This document shows, one piece after another, positions 33,828 through 43,449 of a DNA stretch of 64,000 bases. This DNA comes from an uncultured Campylobacter sp. (GTDB lineage: Bacteria > Campylobacterota > Campylobacteria > Campylobacterales > Campylobacteraceae). A program made the position numbers and the translations under genes. The notes below the pieces were generated by a model. The model searched no databases, had not been told where the DNA came from, and saw only the letters and a program-made list of their open reading frames with translations. The first letter of the stretch is position 1; every line of letters starts with the position of its first letter. The stretch spans positions 1-64,000 of the forward strand of contig CAKVDW010000009.1 of the NCBI GenBank assembly GCA_934728065.1, given 5' to 3'.

Positions 33828-36193
33828 TTTTGAGCCTCTAAAATGTCAAGTCTTTGTTTGCAAAGACTTTGCCAGCTTGAAGTGGTAGCGTTTATGTCGA
33901 TACATTGGGTTAAGGACTGTCTTTGAGCTGTTGTATCTTGCATTTTTTCAAAAATTTGACTTTGGATATAAAAGGCTCTTGCCTTATCATCTGGCTCTAA
34001 TTTAACCTTTAACAAGTCAGTAAGCACCTCTAGGGCTTGACTTGGTTGATTGGTTTTATTTAATGCTCCAAGATATGCAAATTCAAGCTCAGGTGTATAG
34101 ACATTCACACCCTTTAAATTTTGAAAATCAATAGCTTTTGGCGCATAGGTTAAAATGCTCGTGGTAAGATTCTTATCAACACAGTAAAGCAAAAATTCAT
34201 TATAAAGCTCAACCATTCGGTAATCCATAGGGAAATTTTCTAAATTCTTTAAGGTCATCATCGCTTCATTATGACTGCCTTGTCTGAGCTGGGCTAAGAA
34301 TTTATAGTAGTTTGCTCTAAATTTTTCATCATCACTCTTAATCAATCTTGAGTTTAAAACCCCATTACTTGCATTTATCGTGGCGTTGTATTCTTTATCA
34401 TTTAAATCAAGCTCAGCCTTTTGCAAGTCATAATAAATAACATCATCAGCCCTATTTTTGTCAATATATGCCTTTGCTTGAACCGTTCTTAAGGTCCTTT
34501 TAAAGCAGTTTAACAAAGCCTTTTTGTCGGTGATTTTCTGTCCTATATCATAAGCAGCATATTCCTCATACAAAAGAGCAGAATTTGGGCAATCATCAGC
34601 CTTCAAACTTTCATTAAGTTTTGTGGTGGCTGATTTTTCAAGCATTTCTTTTAATGAGGGGTTATCATATCTTTCAATAATATTTTTGTAATCAAGCACA
34701 GCTTGAGTGTTGTTCTCATCAAAATAAAGCTTAACATCAGCATTTACTGCCTTTGAGGCAATTTCATTAGCGTATTGAGCTTGTAATTCTTTGTAGCGTT
34801 GGTGCAAAAAGGTGGCGTTATTTTCGGGCAGGTTAAAAAAGATATTATCAGAGGCTTCTTTGATTAAGGCTAAATACTCTGAGTTTTTAAATTCTTGCAT
34901 ATAAAGGTCTAAATATTCATTTGCCTTTTGATAGTTTTGAGTTTTACTTTGGGCAAGGGCTAAATTTCTCAAGGTTTCTTCATATTTTTCATCAAATTCT
35001 TTCATATCGCCAAAAACCGCCTCATAAACATCAGCACTCAAAGGATAGTTTTCATTGTCATACAAAATCTTAGCTATATCCAAAGAAACAGGCTTATTTT
35101 TAGCAAAATAAGGCTTGTTTGAACCCATTACTGTATTGATAAGCTCGTAAGCTTTGTTGTTATTTTTATCAATAAGAGCAAATTTAGCCAAAGAAAGTGC
35201 TGACCTAGAGGCTATGTCTAAATTTTGAGTTTTGTAATACAAGTCGTTGTAGATGATTTGCGCTTGTGGCTTACTGCCAAGTCTGGTTAAATAATCTGCA
35301 TAATCAAGCAAAGCAAGTTGAGTAAAGTAATTATCAGGATGCTCATTGCCAAGATTGCCCACCACATAATCAACATTAGACTTTTGTTCCAAAGCCATAT
35401 ATACTCTCATCATTATATAAAGCACTTCGGTATAATTTTTATCGCTAGCAAAATTTCTATTCCAAGTCTTGATTTCTTCAATCATTTCTTCAAGTTTTGG
35501 TTGGTTTTTGTAATCGGAACTGTCCGTATATAGTTTGTTTTTAGCCCTTAAACGATAAAGCATAAATTCATTGATAAAAATACTGCCTTGATAGCGATTA
35601 ATCGCATTTGTAGTATCTGCGATAACTTGAATGTAATTTTCCTCATCATAATCTCGTTTTATACGCAAAAAAGTATTTATATCAGCACTTTGTGGGATTG
35701 CTACGGGATTTGATTCTAAATCAAGCGCACCTATGGAAGGGTTATTTACATTAGGAAACTGTATGTCAAAATCAAGCCCATCGTATTCCTTAAAATACGG
35801 CACTTCTTTGGTGAAAATAAAGGTAAAGCTTGTAGAGTTTGTATCGTTAAGATTGCTCTTGACGCTAGTTTGGTCATAAAGATTTTGAGCGAGGTTATAT
35901 CTTTTAGCAGGGACCTTTGGATAAATGAAAAGCTGTGTATTTAATTCATTTTTTTTGAATTTTAAATCAAAAAAGTCAAATTGCTGGTCGCTCAACTCAC
36001 TATCAACAACACCGGGAATTTCACACTCAAAATAATCCTCTTTTTGAAGACAAGTGAAATTTTTATCATTTTTAAGATGAAGTGTGGCAAAGGGTGAGTT
36101 GTTATCTGTGCCTGTGTTTAAGACAATCTCAAAAGCCCACACAAAGCCCACACCAAAAACAATCAAAAAAATAATTTTTTTCAAAACTCTCAT
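33824..36193 (-). CDS. pflA: PflA-like periplasmic TPR protein for flagellar motility
   Basis: The 789-aa protein has a signal peptide (MRVLKKIIFLIVFGVGFVWA), a beta-rich N-terminal region and a long helical part with TPR-like repeats (for example LYDNENYPLSADVYEAVFGD, and NLALAQSKTQNYQKANEYLD). Size, start (FEIVLNTGTDNN) and layout match my memory of C. jejuni PflA (788 aa), needed for the periplasmic disks that support stator placement in the flagellar motor. The -10 sits only six bases before the ATG, suggesting a leaderless mRNA. Confidence 0.75.
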   Translation of the reverse strand: MRVLKKIIFLIVFGVGFVWAFEIVLNTGTDNNSPFATLHLKNDKNFTCLQKEDYFECEIPGVVDSELSDQQFDFFDLKFKKNELNTQLFIYPKVPAKRYNLAQNLYDQTSVKSNLNDTNSTSFTFIFTKEVPYFKEYDGLDFDIQFPNVNNPSIGALDLESNPVAIPQSADINTFLRIKRDYDEENYIQVIADTTNAINRYQGSIFINEFMLYRLRAKNKLYTDSSDYKNQPKLEEMIEEIKTWNRNFASDKNYTEVLYIMMRVYMALEQKSNVDYVVGNLGNEHPDNYFTQLALLDYADYLTRLGSKPQAQIIYNDLYYKTQNLDIASRSALSLAKFALIDKNNNKAYELINTVMGSNKPYFAKNKPVSLDIAKILYDNENYPLSADVYEAVFGDMKEFDEKYEETLRNLALAQSKTQNYQKANEYLDLYMQEFKNSEYLALIKEASDNIFFNLPENNATFLHQRYKELQAQYANEIASKAVNADVKLYFDENNTQAVLDYKNIIERYDNPSLKEMLEKSATTKLNESLKADDCPNSALLYEEYAAYDIGQKITDKKALLNCFKRTLRTVQAKAYIDKNRADDVIYYDLQKAELDLNDKEYNATINASNGVLNSRLIKSDDEKFRANYYKFLAQLRQGSHNEAMMTLKNLENFPMDYRMVELYNEFLLYCVDKNLTTSILTYAPKAIDFQNLKGVNVYTPELEFAYLGALNKTNQPSQALEVLTDLLKVKLEPDDKARAFYIQSQIFEKMQDTTAQRQSLTQCIDINATTSSWQSLCKQRLDILEAQN

Positions 36194-36199
36194 AGCGTA

Positions 36200-36205
36200 A
36201 TTATA
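36200..36205 (-). promoter_or_regulatory. -10 box abutting the pflA start
   Basis: AGCTATAATTACGCTATG on the minus strand: the hexamer ends 6 bases before the ATG, so the predicted transcript start coincides with the start codon. Confidence 0.5.
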
Positions 36206-36252
36206 GCTAGATTTTACAACAAATTTATATTTTTAATGAATTAAAAATCAAC

Positions 36253-37191
36253 TCAATGCAAATTCTCAATATAACTCATAGCCGATAAAGCAGCAGTAGC
36301 CCCATCGCTTGCAGCGCAAACAATTTGTCTTGGGGCATCCTGTCTAATATCTCCAGCAGCATAAAGTCCAGCAACATTTGTTTGCATTTTTAAATCCACA
36401 CTCACTTGTCCAAGTTTTTCCATTTGACATAAAAATTCACCATTTTCTTGCTTTAAAACCTCATTTTGCACATCAAGTCCCACAAAAACAAAAATACCCG
36501 GCACCTTTAAATCTCTCACCGAACCATCTTTTAAATTCACTTTCACGCCTAAAAGTCCGCTTGTATCTCCATAAGCTTCGTTTATGCTTGCACTTGTGAT
36601 GAGTTCGATTTTGGGATTTTTACGCGCCTTTTCAAGCGTAATGGGTGCGGCACGAAATTCCTCTCTGCGGTGAATGACATAAACTTTAGAGCAAATATTC
36701 GCCAAAAATAAAGCCTCTTCTATGGCGGTATTTCCTCCGCCAAGCACAACCACTTCTTTGTTTTTATAAAAAAAGCCATCGCAAGTAGCGCAAGTGCTTA
36801 CACCTTTGCCAAAAAACTCATCTTCGCCTTTAAAACCAGCCTTTCTTGGAACTGAACCCGTGCAAATAATGACAGTTTTAGCTTTTTGCTCTTTTTGACC
36901 CTCTAAAAAAATGGTAAAAGAGCCGTCAGCATTTTTACTCACTCGCTGTGTGCTTACCATTTCGTGTTTTAAACCAAAACGCATACACTGCGTTTGCCAC
37001 GGATACATAAAAGTGATACCATCGGTTATCTCAGCCACTCCGGGATAATTTTCCACTTCAGAACTTGATAAAATTTGTCCGCCTGGCATTCCTTTTTCAA
37101 ACATAACAACATTTTTAAGTCCGCCTCTAGTAGCATAAAGTCCAGCAGCAAGTCCAGCAGGACCTCCTCCTATAATAGCTAAATCTAACAT
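36253..37191 (-). CDS. trxB: Thioredoxin reductase
   Basis: This flavoprotein uses NADPH to reduce thioredoxin. The 312-aa protein has the FAD motif GGGPAG (8-13), redox pair Cys134/Cys137 in CATCDG, the NADPH motif [11 protein letters not shown] and the C-terminal YAAGDIRQ. The ATG at 37191 with AAGGAGACTAATTTT is chosen over the upstream 37227. A PerR-like box lies about 56 bases upstream, suggesting peroxide control. trxA is next upstream but has its own terminator. Confidence 0.95.
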   Translation of the reverse strand: MLDLAIIGGGPAGLAAGLYATRGGLKNVVMFEKGMPGGQILSSSEVENYPGVAEITDGITFMYPWQTQCMRFGLKHEMVSTQRVSKNADGSFTIFLEGQKEQKAKTVIICTGSVPRKAGFKGEDEFFGKGVSTCATCDGFFYKNKEVVVLGGGNTAIEEALFLANICSKVYVIHRREEFRAAPITLEKARKNPKIELITSASINEAYGDTSGLLGVKVNLKDGSVRDLKVPGIFVFVGLDVQNEVLKQENGEFLCQMEKLGQVSVDLKMQTNVAGLYAAGDIRQDAPRQIVCAASDGATAALSAMSYIENLH

Positions 37192-37230
37192 AAAATTAGT
37201 CTCCTTTATTATCAAAAAATATAGCACAAT

Positions 37231-37261
37231 GATAATTAATATTATCTAATAATAATTATAA
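37231..37261 (-). promoter_or_regulatory. PerR/Fur-like operator before trxB
   Basis: TTATAATTATTATTA (37261-37247) matches the PerR consensus TTATAATnATTATAA at 14 of 15 positions. The adjacent GATAATATTAATTATC (37246-37231) is a second imperfect palindrome of Fur-box type. Confidence 0.55.
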
Positions 37262-37273
37262 CATACTATTGAC

Positions 37274-37286
37274 AAAAAAAAAAAAA
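37274..37286. repeat. A13 homopolymer upstream of trxB
   Basis: Thirteen consecutive A on the plus strand, 83-95 bases upstream of the trxB start. Equal-length tracts lie before lctP (26712-26724) and the cytochrome c gene (55285-55297). Confidence 0.85.
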
Positions 37287-37326
37287 ACGCGAAAAATTTA
37301 TCTTATAATTAATGAAAAAATGTGTA

Positions 37327-37349
37327 AAAAGCCACTTTTAGTGGCTTTT
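37327..37349 (-). terminator. Intrinsic terminator of trxA
   Basis: AAAAGCCACT-AAA-AGTGGCTTTT read on the minus strand, overlapping the trxA stop codon and ending in T-rich DNA. Confidence 0.85.
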
Positions 37350-37662
37350 AGAGCAAAGAATTAAGCTTATCAGTGATAGCTTGTTTAGACTGAGCGCCAA
37401 TGAGAGTATCAACAACTTGTCCATCTTTTAAAAAGATGAGCGTAGGCACAGAGCGAATGCCAAATTTAGCCGACAAATCACCTTCCTCATCGGTATTTAC
37501 CTTACAAATTTTAGCCTTACCGTCAAAGTCATTTGCTAGCTCATCAATCACAGGTGAAAGCATTTTGCAAGGACCGCACCAAGGCGCCCAAAAATCAACC
37601 AAAGACACCCCTGTTTCAGTTTGACTAAAATTAGCCTCATTAAGTTCTATGTATTTTCCCAT
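37348..37662 (-). CDS. trxA: Thioredoxin
   Basis: The 104-aa cytoplasmic redox protein has the active site WCGPCK (Cys29, Cys32), the cis-proline in SVPTLIF and the usual thioredoxin length. Binding site AAAGGAGAAAAA. It is followed by its own terminator and then trxB. Confidence 0.97.
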   Translation of the reverse strand: MGKYIELNEANFSQTETGVSLVDFWAPWCGPCKMLSPVIDELANDFDGKAKICKVNTDEEGDLSAKFGIRSVPTLIFLKDGQVVDTLIGAQSKQAITDKLNSLL

Positions 37663-37718
37663 TTTTTCTCCTTTTATGTTTGTGAGTGGTATTTTAACAA
37701 AAAAGTGTTAAAAAAAAA

Positions 37719-38057
37719 TTAAAAAGTGATATTTTCTCTAAAATCTGTCTTATTTTTATAAATGCAGAGCAAATCCACTTGAAAATCGTTGTTTAAACCC
37801 TTTTTAAGCAGGTAAAAATTCAGCGTTTTTAGGATTTTTTCGTATTTTTTAGCATTGAGGCGGTAGCTTGCCTCATAATCTCCCTCCGTGCTTTTCACCT
37901 CGATAAAATGCAAAATTTCGTCCTTTTTGGCGATAATGTCAATCTCCCCAAATTTTGAGTGAAAGTTGCGCTCGATGATTTCAAAGCCTTGTTTTTTCAA
38001 GTAGCTTTGCGCCTTGTCCTCGCCCAAAAGTCCGCTTAAATACGCTTTTAGTCCCAT
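37719..38057 (-). CDS. YraN/UPF0102-family endonuclease-like protein
   Basis: The 112-aa protein shows the UPF0102 pattern: GEDKAQSYLKKQGFEIIERN, then KFGEIDIIAKKDEILHFIEV with the PD-(D/E)xK-like Glu, Asp and E-V-K residues. The family has a nuclease fold of unsettled role, possibly in recombination or Holliday junction processing. Overlaps the hom stop by 10 bases; same order as I recall for C. jejuni. Confidence 0.88.
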   Translation of the reverse strand: MGLKAYLSGLLGEDKAQSYLKKQGFEIIERNFHSKFGEIDIIAKKDEILHFIEVKSTEGDYEASYRLNAKKYEKILKTLNFYLLKKGLNNDFQVDLLCIYKNKTDFRENITF

Positions 38058-39328
38058 TGCTCGATACGCATCATAAAGGGCTTTTCTTTGACGAAATCCT
38101 GCCTTGCAAGCTCGCTCAAAAGAGCCTGAATTTGACGCTCAAAGCTGTGATGCGTGGTGAAATAAATCGTGCTGATAGCCTTGCTCGCCTTTGGCTTTTG
38201 CAAAAAGCTATCCACAGAAATGCCCGCCTCGCTCATCAGCTGCGTGATTTTACTCAAAACGCCGATTTTATCCTCGACTTTAAGCCGCAAATAATACTTC
38301 GTGTAAATGTCAGCCTTCGGCACGAGCGTGAAATTCGGCTCATTTAAAAAGCCAAGCATCGCACCTTTGGCACTTTGCGCCCTTGCATAATCCATCAAAT
38401 CCGCTATCACAGCGCTTGCCGTTGCCTTTCCGCCCGCACCAGCCCCATAATACAAGCTCTCACTCAGCAAATCGCCCACCACGCTCACGGCATTCATCAC
38501 TCCGCTTACCTTAGCAAGCATTTTGCCCTTGTCTATCATCGCAGGATGCACTCTTAGCTCCACTTTGTCGCCCTTTGCTTTGGCAATGCCTAAAAGTTTG
38601 ATGACAAAGTCAAATTCGCTCGCAAAATACATATCCTCCGCACTTATCTGGGTAATGCCCTCTGTCAAAATGTCCTGTGGCTTTGCCCTTAAATCAAAGG
38701 CTAGGCTTGATAAAATAAGCAGCTTGTGCGCCGCGTCCAAGCCTTCTATGTCAAAGGTAGGGTCAGCCTCCGCATAGCCCAAGCTTTGCGCCACTTTTAA
38801 TGCCTCATCAAAGCTCGTCCCATCGGCACTCATCGAGCTTAAAATATAATTGCTCGTGCCGTTTAAAATGCCATAAATTCGCCCAACTCCGTTCGCGCAA
38901 AGCCCTTCTTTTAGCACTTTGATGATGGGCAAGCCCCCAGCCACGCTTGCTTCGTAGCCAAAAAAGGTGTTTTGAGCCAGCTCTTGCAACTCATAGCGAT
39001 GATAAGCAAGCATTGCTTTGTTTGCGCTTACCACAGGCTTGTTTTTAGCCAGAATTTCGCGCACGATTTCAAAGGGCGCATCAACGCCGCCCATAAGCTC
39101 GACAAAAATGTCTATGTCATCGCGCTCTAAAATCTCGCTCGCCTTTGTCGTAACGGGGATTTGCGCCTTTGGCTTTGGCGTGCGAGCAAGGGCGATGACA
39201 GGCTTGATAGCCTTGCCACAACGCGCTTTGATAAGGCTTTGATTTGCTAGCAATGCCTCACAAACAGCGCTTCCAACCGTGCCATAACCCAAAACCGCCA
39301 CATTTATGGTGCTTTTGTCATTTTTCAT
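38048..39328 (-). CDS. hom: Homoserine dehydrogenase
   Basis: This enzyme reduces aspartate semialdehyde to homoserine, the branch to threonine and methionine (feeding MetA/MetY at 52-54 kb). The 426-aa protein has the NAD motif VLGYGTVGSAVCEALL (13-28), the catalytic core AGGLPIIKVLKEGL and NGTSNYIL, and a C-terminal ACT domain (LRLKVEDKIGVLSKITQLMS) for amino acid feedback. In C. jejuni I recall the next gene upstream being the aminotransferase now found at 43450; here four restriction-modification genes intervene. Confidence 0.95.
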   Translation of the reverse strand: MKNDKSTINVAVLGYGTVGSAVCEALLANQSLIKARCGKAIKPVIALARTPKPKAQIPVTTKASEILERDDIDIFVELMGGVDAPFEIVREILAKNKPVVSANKAMLAYHRYELQELAQNTFFGYEASVAGGLPIIKVLKEGLCANGVGRIYGILNGTSNYILSSMSADGTSFDEALKVAQSLGYAEADPTFDIEGLDAAHKLLILSSLAFDLRAKPQDILTEGITQISAEDMYFASEFDFVIKLLGIAKAKGDKVELRVHPAMIDKGKMLAKVSGVMNAVSVVGDLLSESLYYGAGAGGKATASAVIADLMDYARAQSAKGAMLGFLNEPNFTLVPKADIYTKYYLRLKVEDKIGVLSKITQLMSEAGISVDSFLQKPKASKAISTIYFTTHHSFERQIQALLSELARQDFVKEKPFMMRIEQWD

Positions 39329-39355
39329 TTGTCTTCTCTTTCGTTTTTTGTAAAT

Positions 39356-39913
39356 TTATTGTTTTGACTTTAAATTCTTTTTAATCAACTTCTTATCAAG
39401 CCCCATTTTTGCATAAAAAAGCGCGACAACTTCTTCACGGGTTTTCACTTCAATCATTTGCTCTTTTTTAAAATCCCATTTATATCCTGCGCCCGTGCCA
39501 CGCGCCCCGCGGTTGTGGAGTTTGCTAAAATCAATCTCACTAATTTTTTCAAGTCTCATAAAAAGATTATCAGGCGCAACGCCTATAAAACAGATGAAAT
39601 CGCAATTTGGCGTGTTTTTGATATGCTCATTTTGAAATTTATCATTCACATCAAGGCTTGAAGTTTTTACTTCGATTTTAATGTCGTTGATTTTTATATC
39701 CCACTCGCCTTGGTCGCCATCTTGATAAGCTAGGGCAATGTTGCGTTCTTTGCTAAAAATGTCGCGCAAAAGTCGCTCGCCAAAGCTTCCGCGTTTGTCA
39801 ATCTGCAAATGCCTTATCCTTGCGTATTTGCTCGTGCTTTTCCATTTTGAAGTCAAATTTACTTCATTTTCTATCTCGTCAAACACCGCATTTGCCAAAC
39901 TTTCAATGTCCAT
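39356..39913 (-). CDS. Type II restriction endonuclease (PD-(D/E)xK), system A
   Basis: The 185-aa protein has a classic nuclease core: Asp72 in GEWDIKIND and Glu81-x-Lys83 in IKIEVKTSS, with a preceding Glu47 helix (GSFGERLLRD). It ends in a lysine-rich tail. Its ATG abuts the stop of the methyltransferase upstream (shared base at 39913), the usual arrangement for a restriction-modification pair. Recognition sequence unknown. Inserted between hom and the RM-B genes. Confidence 0.75.
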   Translation of the reverse strand: MDIESLANAVFDEIENEVNLTSKWKSTSKYARIRHLQIDKRGSFGERLLRDIFSKERNIALAYQDGDQGEWDIKINDIKIEVKTSSLDVNDKFQNEHIKNTPNCDFICFIGVAPDNLFMRLEKISEIDFSKLHNRGARGTGAGYKWDFKKEQMIEVKTREEVVALFYAKMGLDKKLIKKNLKSKQ

Positions 39914-41019
39914 TAAAACAAACCTTTATCATAAAATCCTTGCGCTATCAACGCCTCTTCGATTAAAGAAGTGCGTAAATTTAGGCTTGAATTCGTGCCT
40001 AAAAAGCTCACTTGCACCCAATCAACACCTTGCAAAGCCCTTTTTACTCGCTCTTTGTCCTTTAAAATCACTATGCCATAGCCCCTGCGGTGCGGCAAGG
40101 CTTCAAAGTCCGTATAAATTTGCATTTGTGGCTTACTTGCTGAGTGAAAACAAGTGCTGGGCAAGTATAAATCGCACTTATAAAGCATCGCTTTGTTTCT
40201 CGTGCTTGAACTCGTGCCGCCATCGCTTAAAGAGTAAATTTTAATGAATTCTTTGCAGGTTTTTGGCGGATTAAGCTCAATATTAAGCGTTTTGTTTGCA
40301 AACACTCTTTTGTGCGCCCAAATTTGAAAAAGCGTGGCTACCTCAACAGCCTTGCCGTTTGGATACACAAAGCTATCAAGGGGCAGTTTTTCGCTATGCA
40401 CCAACTCATAGTCTTTTATGCGTTTTTTAGGGCTACCCTTGCCATCGCTATCAAAAAGCGGGGGCAAAATAAAGGCGATAAAATCAGCAAATTCACTTGC
40501 GTGGTTGATGAAACGCAGGGCTAAATTCCCGCGTAAGCCAAAGGGCGGATTGCCCAAAACTATGTATTTTTGGTGCATATTTTGCGGATAAAAACTCAAA
40601 AAATTTTGACACAAAATTTCATCATTTTTATACTCTAAATCAACCCCTATGCGTGAATTTTTAGGCATTAGCTCGTAAAAACTCAAATCCCCGCAACTTG
40701 GCTCGATGAAAATATAATCATCTGCGTTAATGTTGTGGATTTGCAAAAAGTGCGAAAAGCTCTCAAAGCAGTATTTTGCCACTTCTTTTTTGGTAAAAAA
40801 TTCATTATGCGAGCGAAAATCAACTTTTTGCAAGTCGTATTTGTTGCCAAGTAAGAAATTTAAGTCGTAAAGGTATTCATTTGGGATTTTTTGCGTGGCT
40901 TCCCAACGCTTCAAAGTGCCTGTGTGTAAGAAAAGTTTGTCAGCGATTTCACTGAGTGAATGCTCTAACCTTAACTCCTTATAAACTAAATTCGCGCTGA
41001 TAGCTGAATTTGCTCTCAT
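39913..41019 (-). CDS. DNA adenine-type methyltransferase with N-terminal HTH, system A
   Basis: The 368-aa protein starts with a helix-turn-helix region (about 10-62, SLSEIADKLFLHTGTLKRWE). This is followed by the SAM site EPSCGDLSF (106-114) with acidic GVDLEY, and the catalytic NPPF (157-160) of N6-adenine methyltransferases. The fused HTH could let the enzyme repress its own operon, an inference. A TATGAT -10 lies at 41048-41043 and transcription reads into the nuclease gene. Confidence 0.75.
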   Translation of the reverse strand: MRANSAISANLVYKELRLEHSLSEIADKLFLHTGTLKRWEATQKIPNEYLYDLNFLLGNKYDLQKVDFRSHNEFFTKKEVAKYCFESFSHFLQIHNINADDYIFIEPSCGDLSFYELMPKNSRIGVDLEYKNDEILCQNFLSFYPQNMHQKYIVLGNPPFGLRGNLALRFINHASEFADFIAFILPPLFDSDGKGSPKKRIKDYELVHSEKLPLDSFVYPNGKAVEVATLFQIWAHKRVFANKTLNIELNPPKTCKEFIKIYSLSDGGTSSSTRNKAMLYKCDLYLPSTCFHSASKPQMQIYTDFEALPHRRGYGIVILKDKERVKRALQGVDWVQVSFLGTNSSLNLRTSLIEEALIAQGFYDKGLF

Positions 41020-41208
41020 TTAATGCCCTTTTATTTTGGCTAATCATAGCAAAAATGTGTAAATAAGCCTAAATTTGATAAATTTTTTCACATTTTTACT
41101 TTAAATTTCTAAATTTTGCCCTAAAATTCAAACATAAATTTAAAAATTTATCCAAAAATTTTTTGGCATTATAGCAGATTAAAATAAATTTTTACCGCCT
41201 TGCTTTTA

Positions 41209-41952
41209 TCAAAGGGCTAAAACGCTATGATAAAGCTTGTTTAAAAATCTTTCATAATCATTAAAAATCACGCTTCCTTCAAACTTTGCTGAATTTTTGT
41301 TTTCAAATTCAGCCTTAAATTTTTGCGAGTATTGCAAAGCCTCTCCGCTACAAAGGGCTTTATACTCGTCTTCATCTCGTGCGTGGCTAAATTCGGGTAG
41401 CTTTACTACCACAAGCAAGGTTTTGTTTGGCGTGTGAAAAAAGTTTTCGACATTGTCCTCAAAAAGTTTTAGATATTTATGTAAATGATGAGCTTTTAAT
41501 TCCTCTATTTTGCCTATACTGCCGTCTTGTTCAAAATATGGCATACTCTCAGGCACGATTAAAATTTGAAAATACGGCAAACCGTTTGAGCGCAAATTTG
41601 CCGTCTCGCCAAGCATATTTTCAAAATAATTATTCGCATTTTGCGCGTAATTACTCATCACAAATTTAACCGCCACGCCAGCACGCCCAGCACTATTTTG
41701 CAGCACAGAAATATCCACCGCTTTATCATAATATCTCCCAACAAGGTTCTCTTCCTTGCCATCGCCCACGCCATAGGACTTGACTTCAAATTCGTTGCCA
41801 AGCTTTTGGGTTAAATCGCTTGCGATTTTAGCGTGCAAAATTTTAAGCTTTTCGTTGCTTCTTGCGTTCATTTGCAAATATGTCTCAAATGCCCTTGTAA
41901 GCGTGGATAAAAAGCTTTCATTTAAACTCATCTTTTTCCTTTTACTCATCAA
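41209..41952 (-). CDS. Type II restriction endonuclease-like protein, system B
   Basis: The 247-aa protein contains YYDKAVDISV (Asp80) and GVAVKFVMSNYAQNANNYFE (Lys96), followed by MLGETANLRSN. This pattern is common to a family of type II restriction enzymes, though the usual Glu of E-x-K is Ala94 here. The start overlaps the end of the methyltransferase reading frame by 4 bases. The frame is intact, whereas its partner methyltransferase is broken, which would be harmful if the nuclease were active. Confidence 0.65.
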   Translation of the reverse strand: MMSKRKKMSLNESFLSTLTRAFETYLQMNARSNEKLKILHAKIASDLTQKLGNEFEVKSYGVGDGKEENLVGRYYDKAVDISVLQNSAGRAGVAVKFVMSNYAQNANNYFENMLGETANLRSNGLPYFQILIVPESMPYFEQDGSIGKIEELKAHHLHKYLKLFEDNVENFFHTPNKTLLVVVKLPEFSHARDEDEYKALCSGEALQYSQKFKAEFENKNSAKFEGSVIFNDYERFLNKLYHSVLAL

Positions 41953-43440
41953 AACGCACCAAATTTATAGGCTAAAAATCGCCCCAAATCAGTGCTTGAA
42001 AAGGTGTAATAACCGCCGTTTTTGTATTTACCTAAACTTCGCACAAAGCCTAAAAATTCATCATTTCGCAAGGCTTTTTCAAAATGCTCTACGGGCAAAT
42101 CACTAGCCACATAAAGCCCACCAAAAACACCCTCACCAGCCTTAACCTCACAAATTCGCAAATCTTTAAGCTCGCGGATAAGCGTGTTAAAGGCGATTTT
42201 GCGCTTATGCGTGTCTTTTAGTCCTTGACTGCGCCCAAATTCAAGCCAGCTTGCACCGCGCAAATCCCTGCTTTTAAGCCGTTTTTCATACTCGCTATAA
42301 CGCTTTAAAACCGCACCGCTTGGCTTTATGAAAACGCCATTTTCATCATAAGGGTAAATGCACTCGCACCATTTGCCATTTGAAGCCTTGTAAGCGCGAA
42401 TTTTTGGGTAAGCAAAGCCACTAAAATCACCGAAAAAAACGCATCGCAAAGCGTGGCAAAGCCGTTTTTCACAGCCAAAGGCTTTAAATTTAGGATTTTT
42501 TTAAATTTTGTCTCTCCTAAAAAAATCTCTCCACTCGGCAAAAAAAGATTTTCATAAGCAATTTTTCTTTTTTTCAAAATTTCGCCATTTGCAAATTCGC
42601 CACACTCTACAAATTCGCTTTTTTCGCCCTTTTTAAAGGCACTGATAAGGCTGTAAGTGGTGATTTTGTCAAACACTTTTTCGTGCAAAAAGTCTATGAT
42701 TTGAGTAAGATTTTTTTCGGCACAAATTTGCCTACGCAAACTCGCCCCAGCCTTGCTATTTAGCCACGAACTAGGCGTAATAAAAACAAGCTCGCCGCCC
42801 TTTTTTAAGCACTCAAAACCTAGCTCAAAAAAAATTAAAAACAAATCACTCATTCCCCCGCGCGTGAATTTGCGTGCATTTTCGTTAAGATTATGCACTC
42901 TTATGTAGGGCGGATTGCCGATGATTAAGTCGATTTGGGCTTTGTAGTTTTCATAAAGCTCCAAAAATCACCATTTTGTAAATTCCACGCGACATTTTTT
43001 AAGCCAAATTCGCTTGCTACCTTGTCTAAATTCTCGTGGCATTTGTTTAAAATTTCAGTATCAATCTCAACGCCGATTAAATTTGTCTCTAACTCAAATT
43101 TTAAACGCTTTAAATCTTTTGAATGCTCCAAAAACTCGCTCGCATAACGCCTTGCAAGTGCTGTTAAAAAAGCCCCGTCCCCGCAACCTGCTTCTAAAAT
43201 TTTGCGTCCGCAAAGGGCTTTGTTTTGGGGCATTTTAAGCATTAAATCCACAACAAAAGGCGGAGTAAAAACCTGCCCTAAATTTTTGCTTTTTATCAAT
43301 GTTTTTGTGAATTTTTTTAAATTTTGGGGCTTAAATTCAGCTTTTTGACGCAAAAATTCATCATTTTTACTTGGAATTTCGTTGTTTGCATTAAACAAAT
43401 TCACAAAAGGCGCGGTTTTGTTAGGCGTGCTTAAATTCAT
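41949..43440 (-). pseudogene. N6-adenine DNA methyltransferase (Eco57I-like), system B, split by two frameshifts
   Basis: Three overlapping frames make one protein. The first (43440-42925) has GQVFTPPFVVDLML (motif X) and ILEAGCGDGAFL (SAM motif I). The second (to 42326) has IIGNPPYIRV (catalytic motif IV) and the MTase core. The third (to 41949) holds the target-recognition end, FSGFAYPKIRAYKASNGKW. Adding one T at the T5 run near 42970 (GATTTTTGGAG) and one T at the T7 run near 42437 restores a single frame of about 495 codons. Both breaks are losses in T runs, so slippage, decay and sequencing error are all possible. It follows the aminotransferase by 9 bases. Confidence 0.8.
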
Positions 43441-43449
43441 CAGCCAGCT

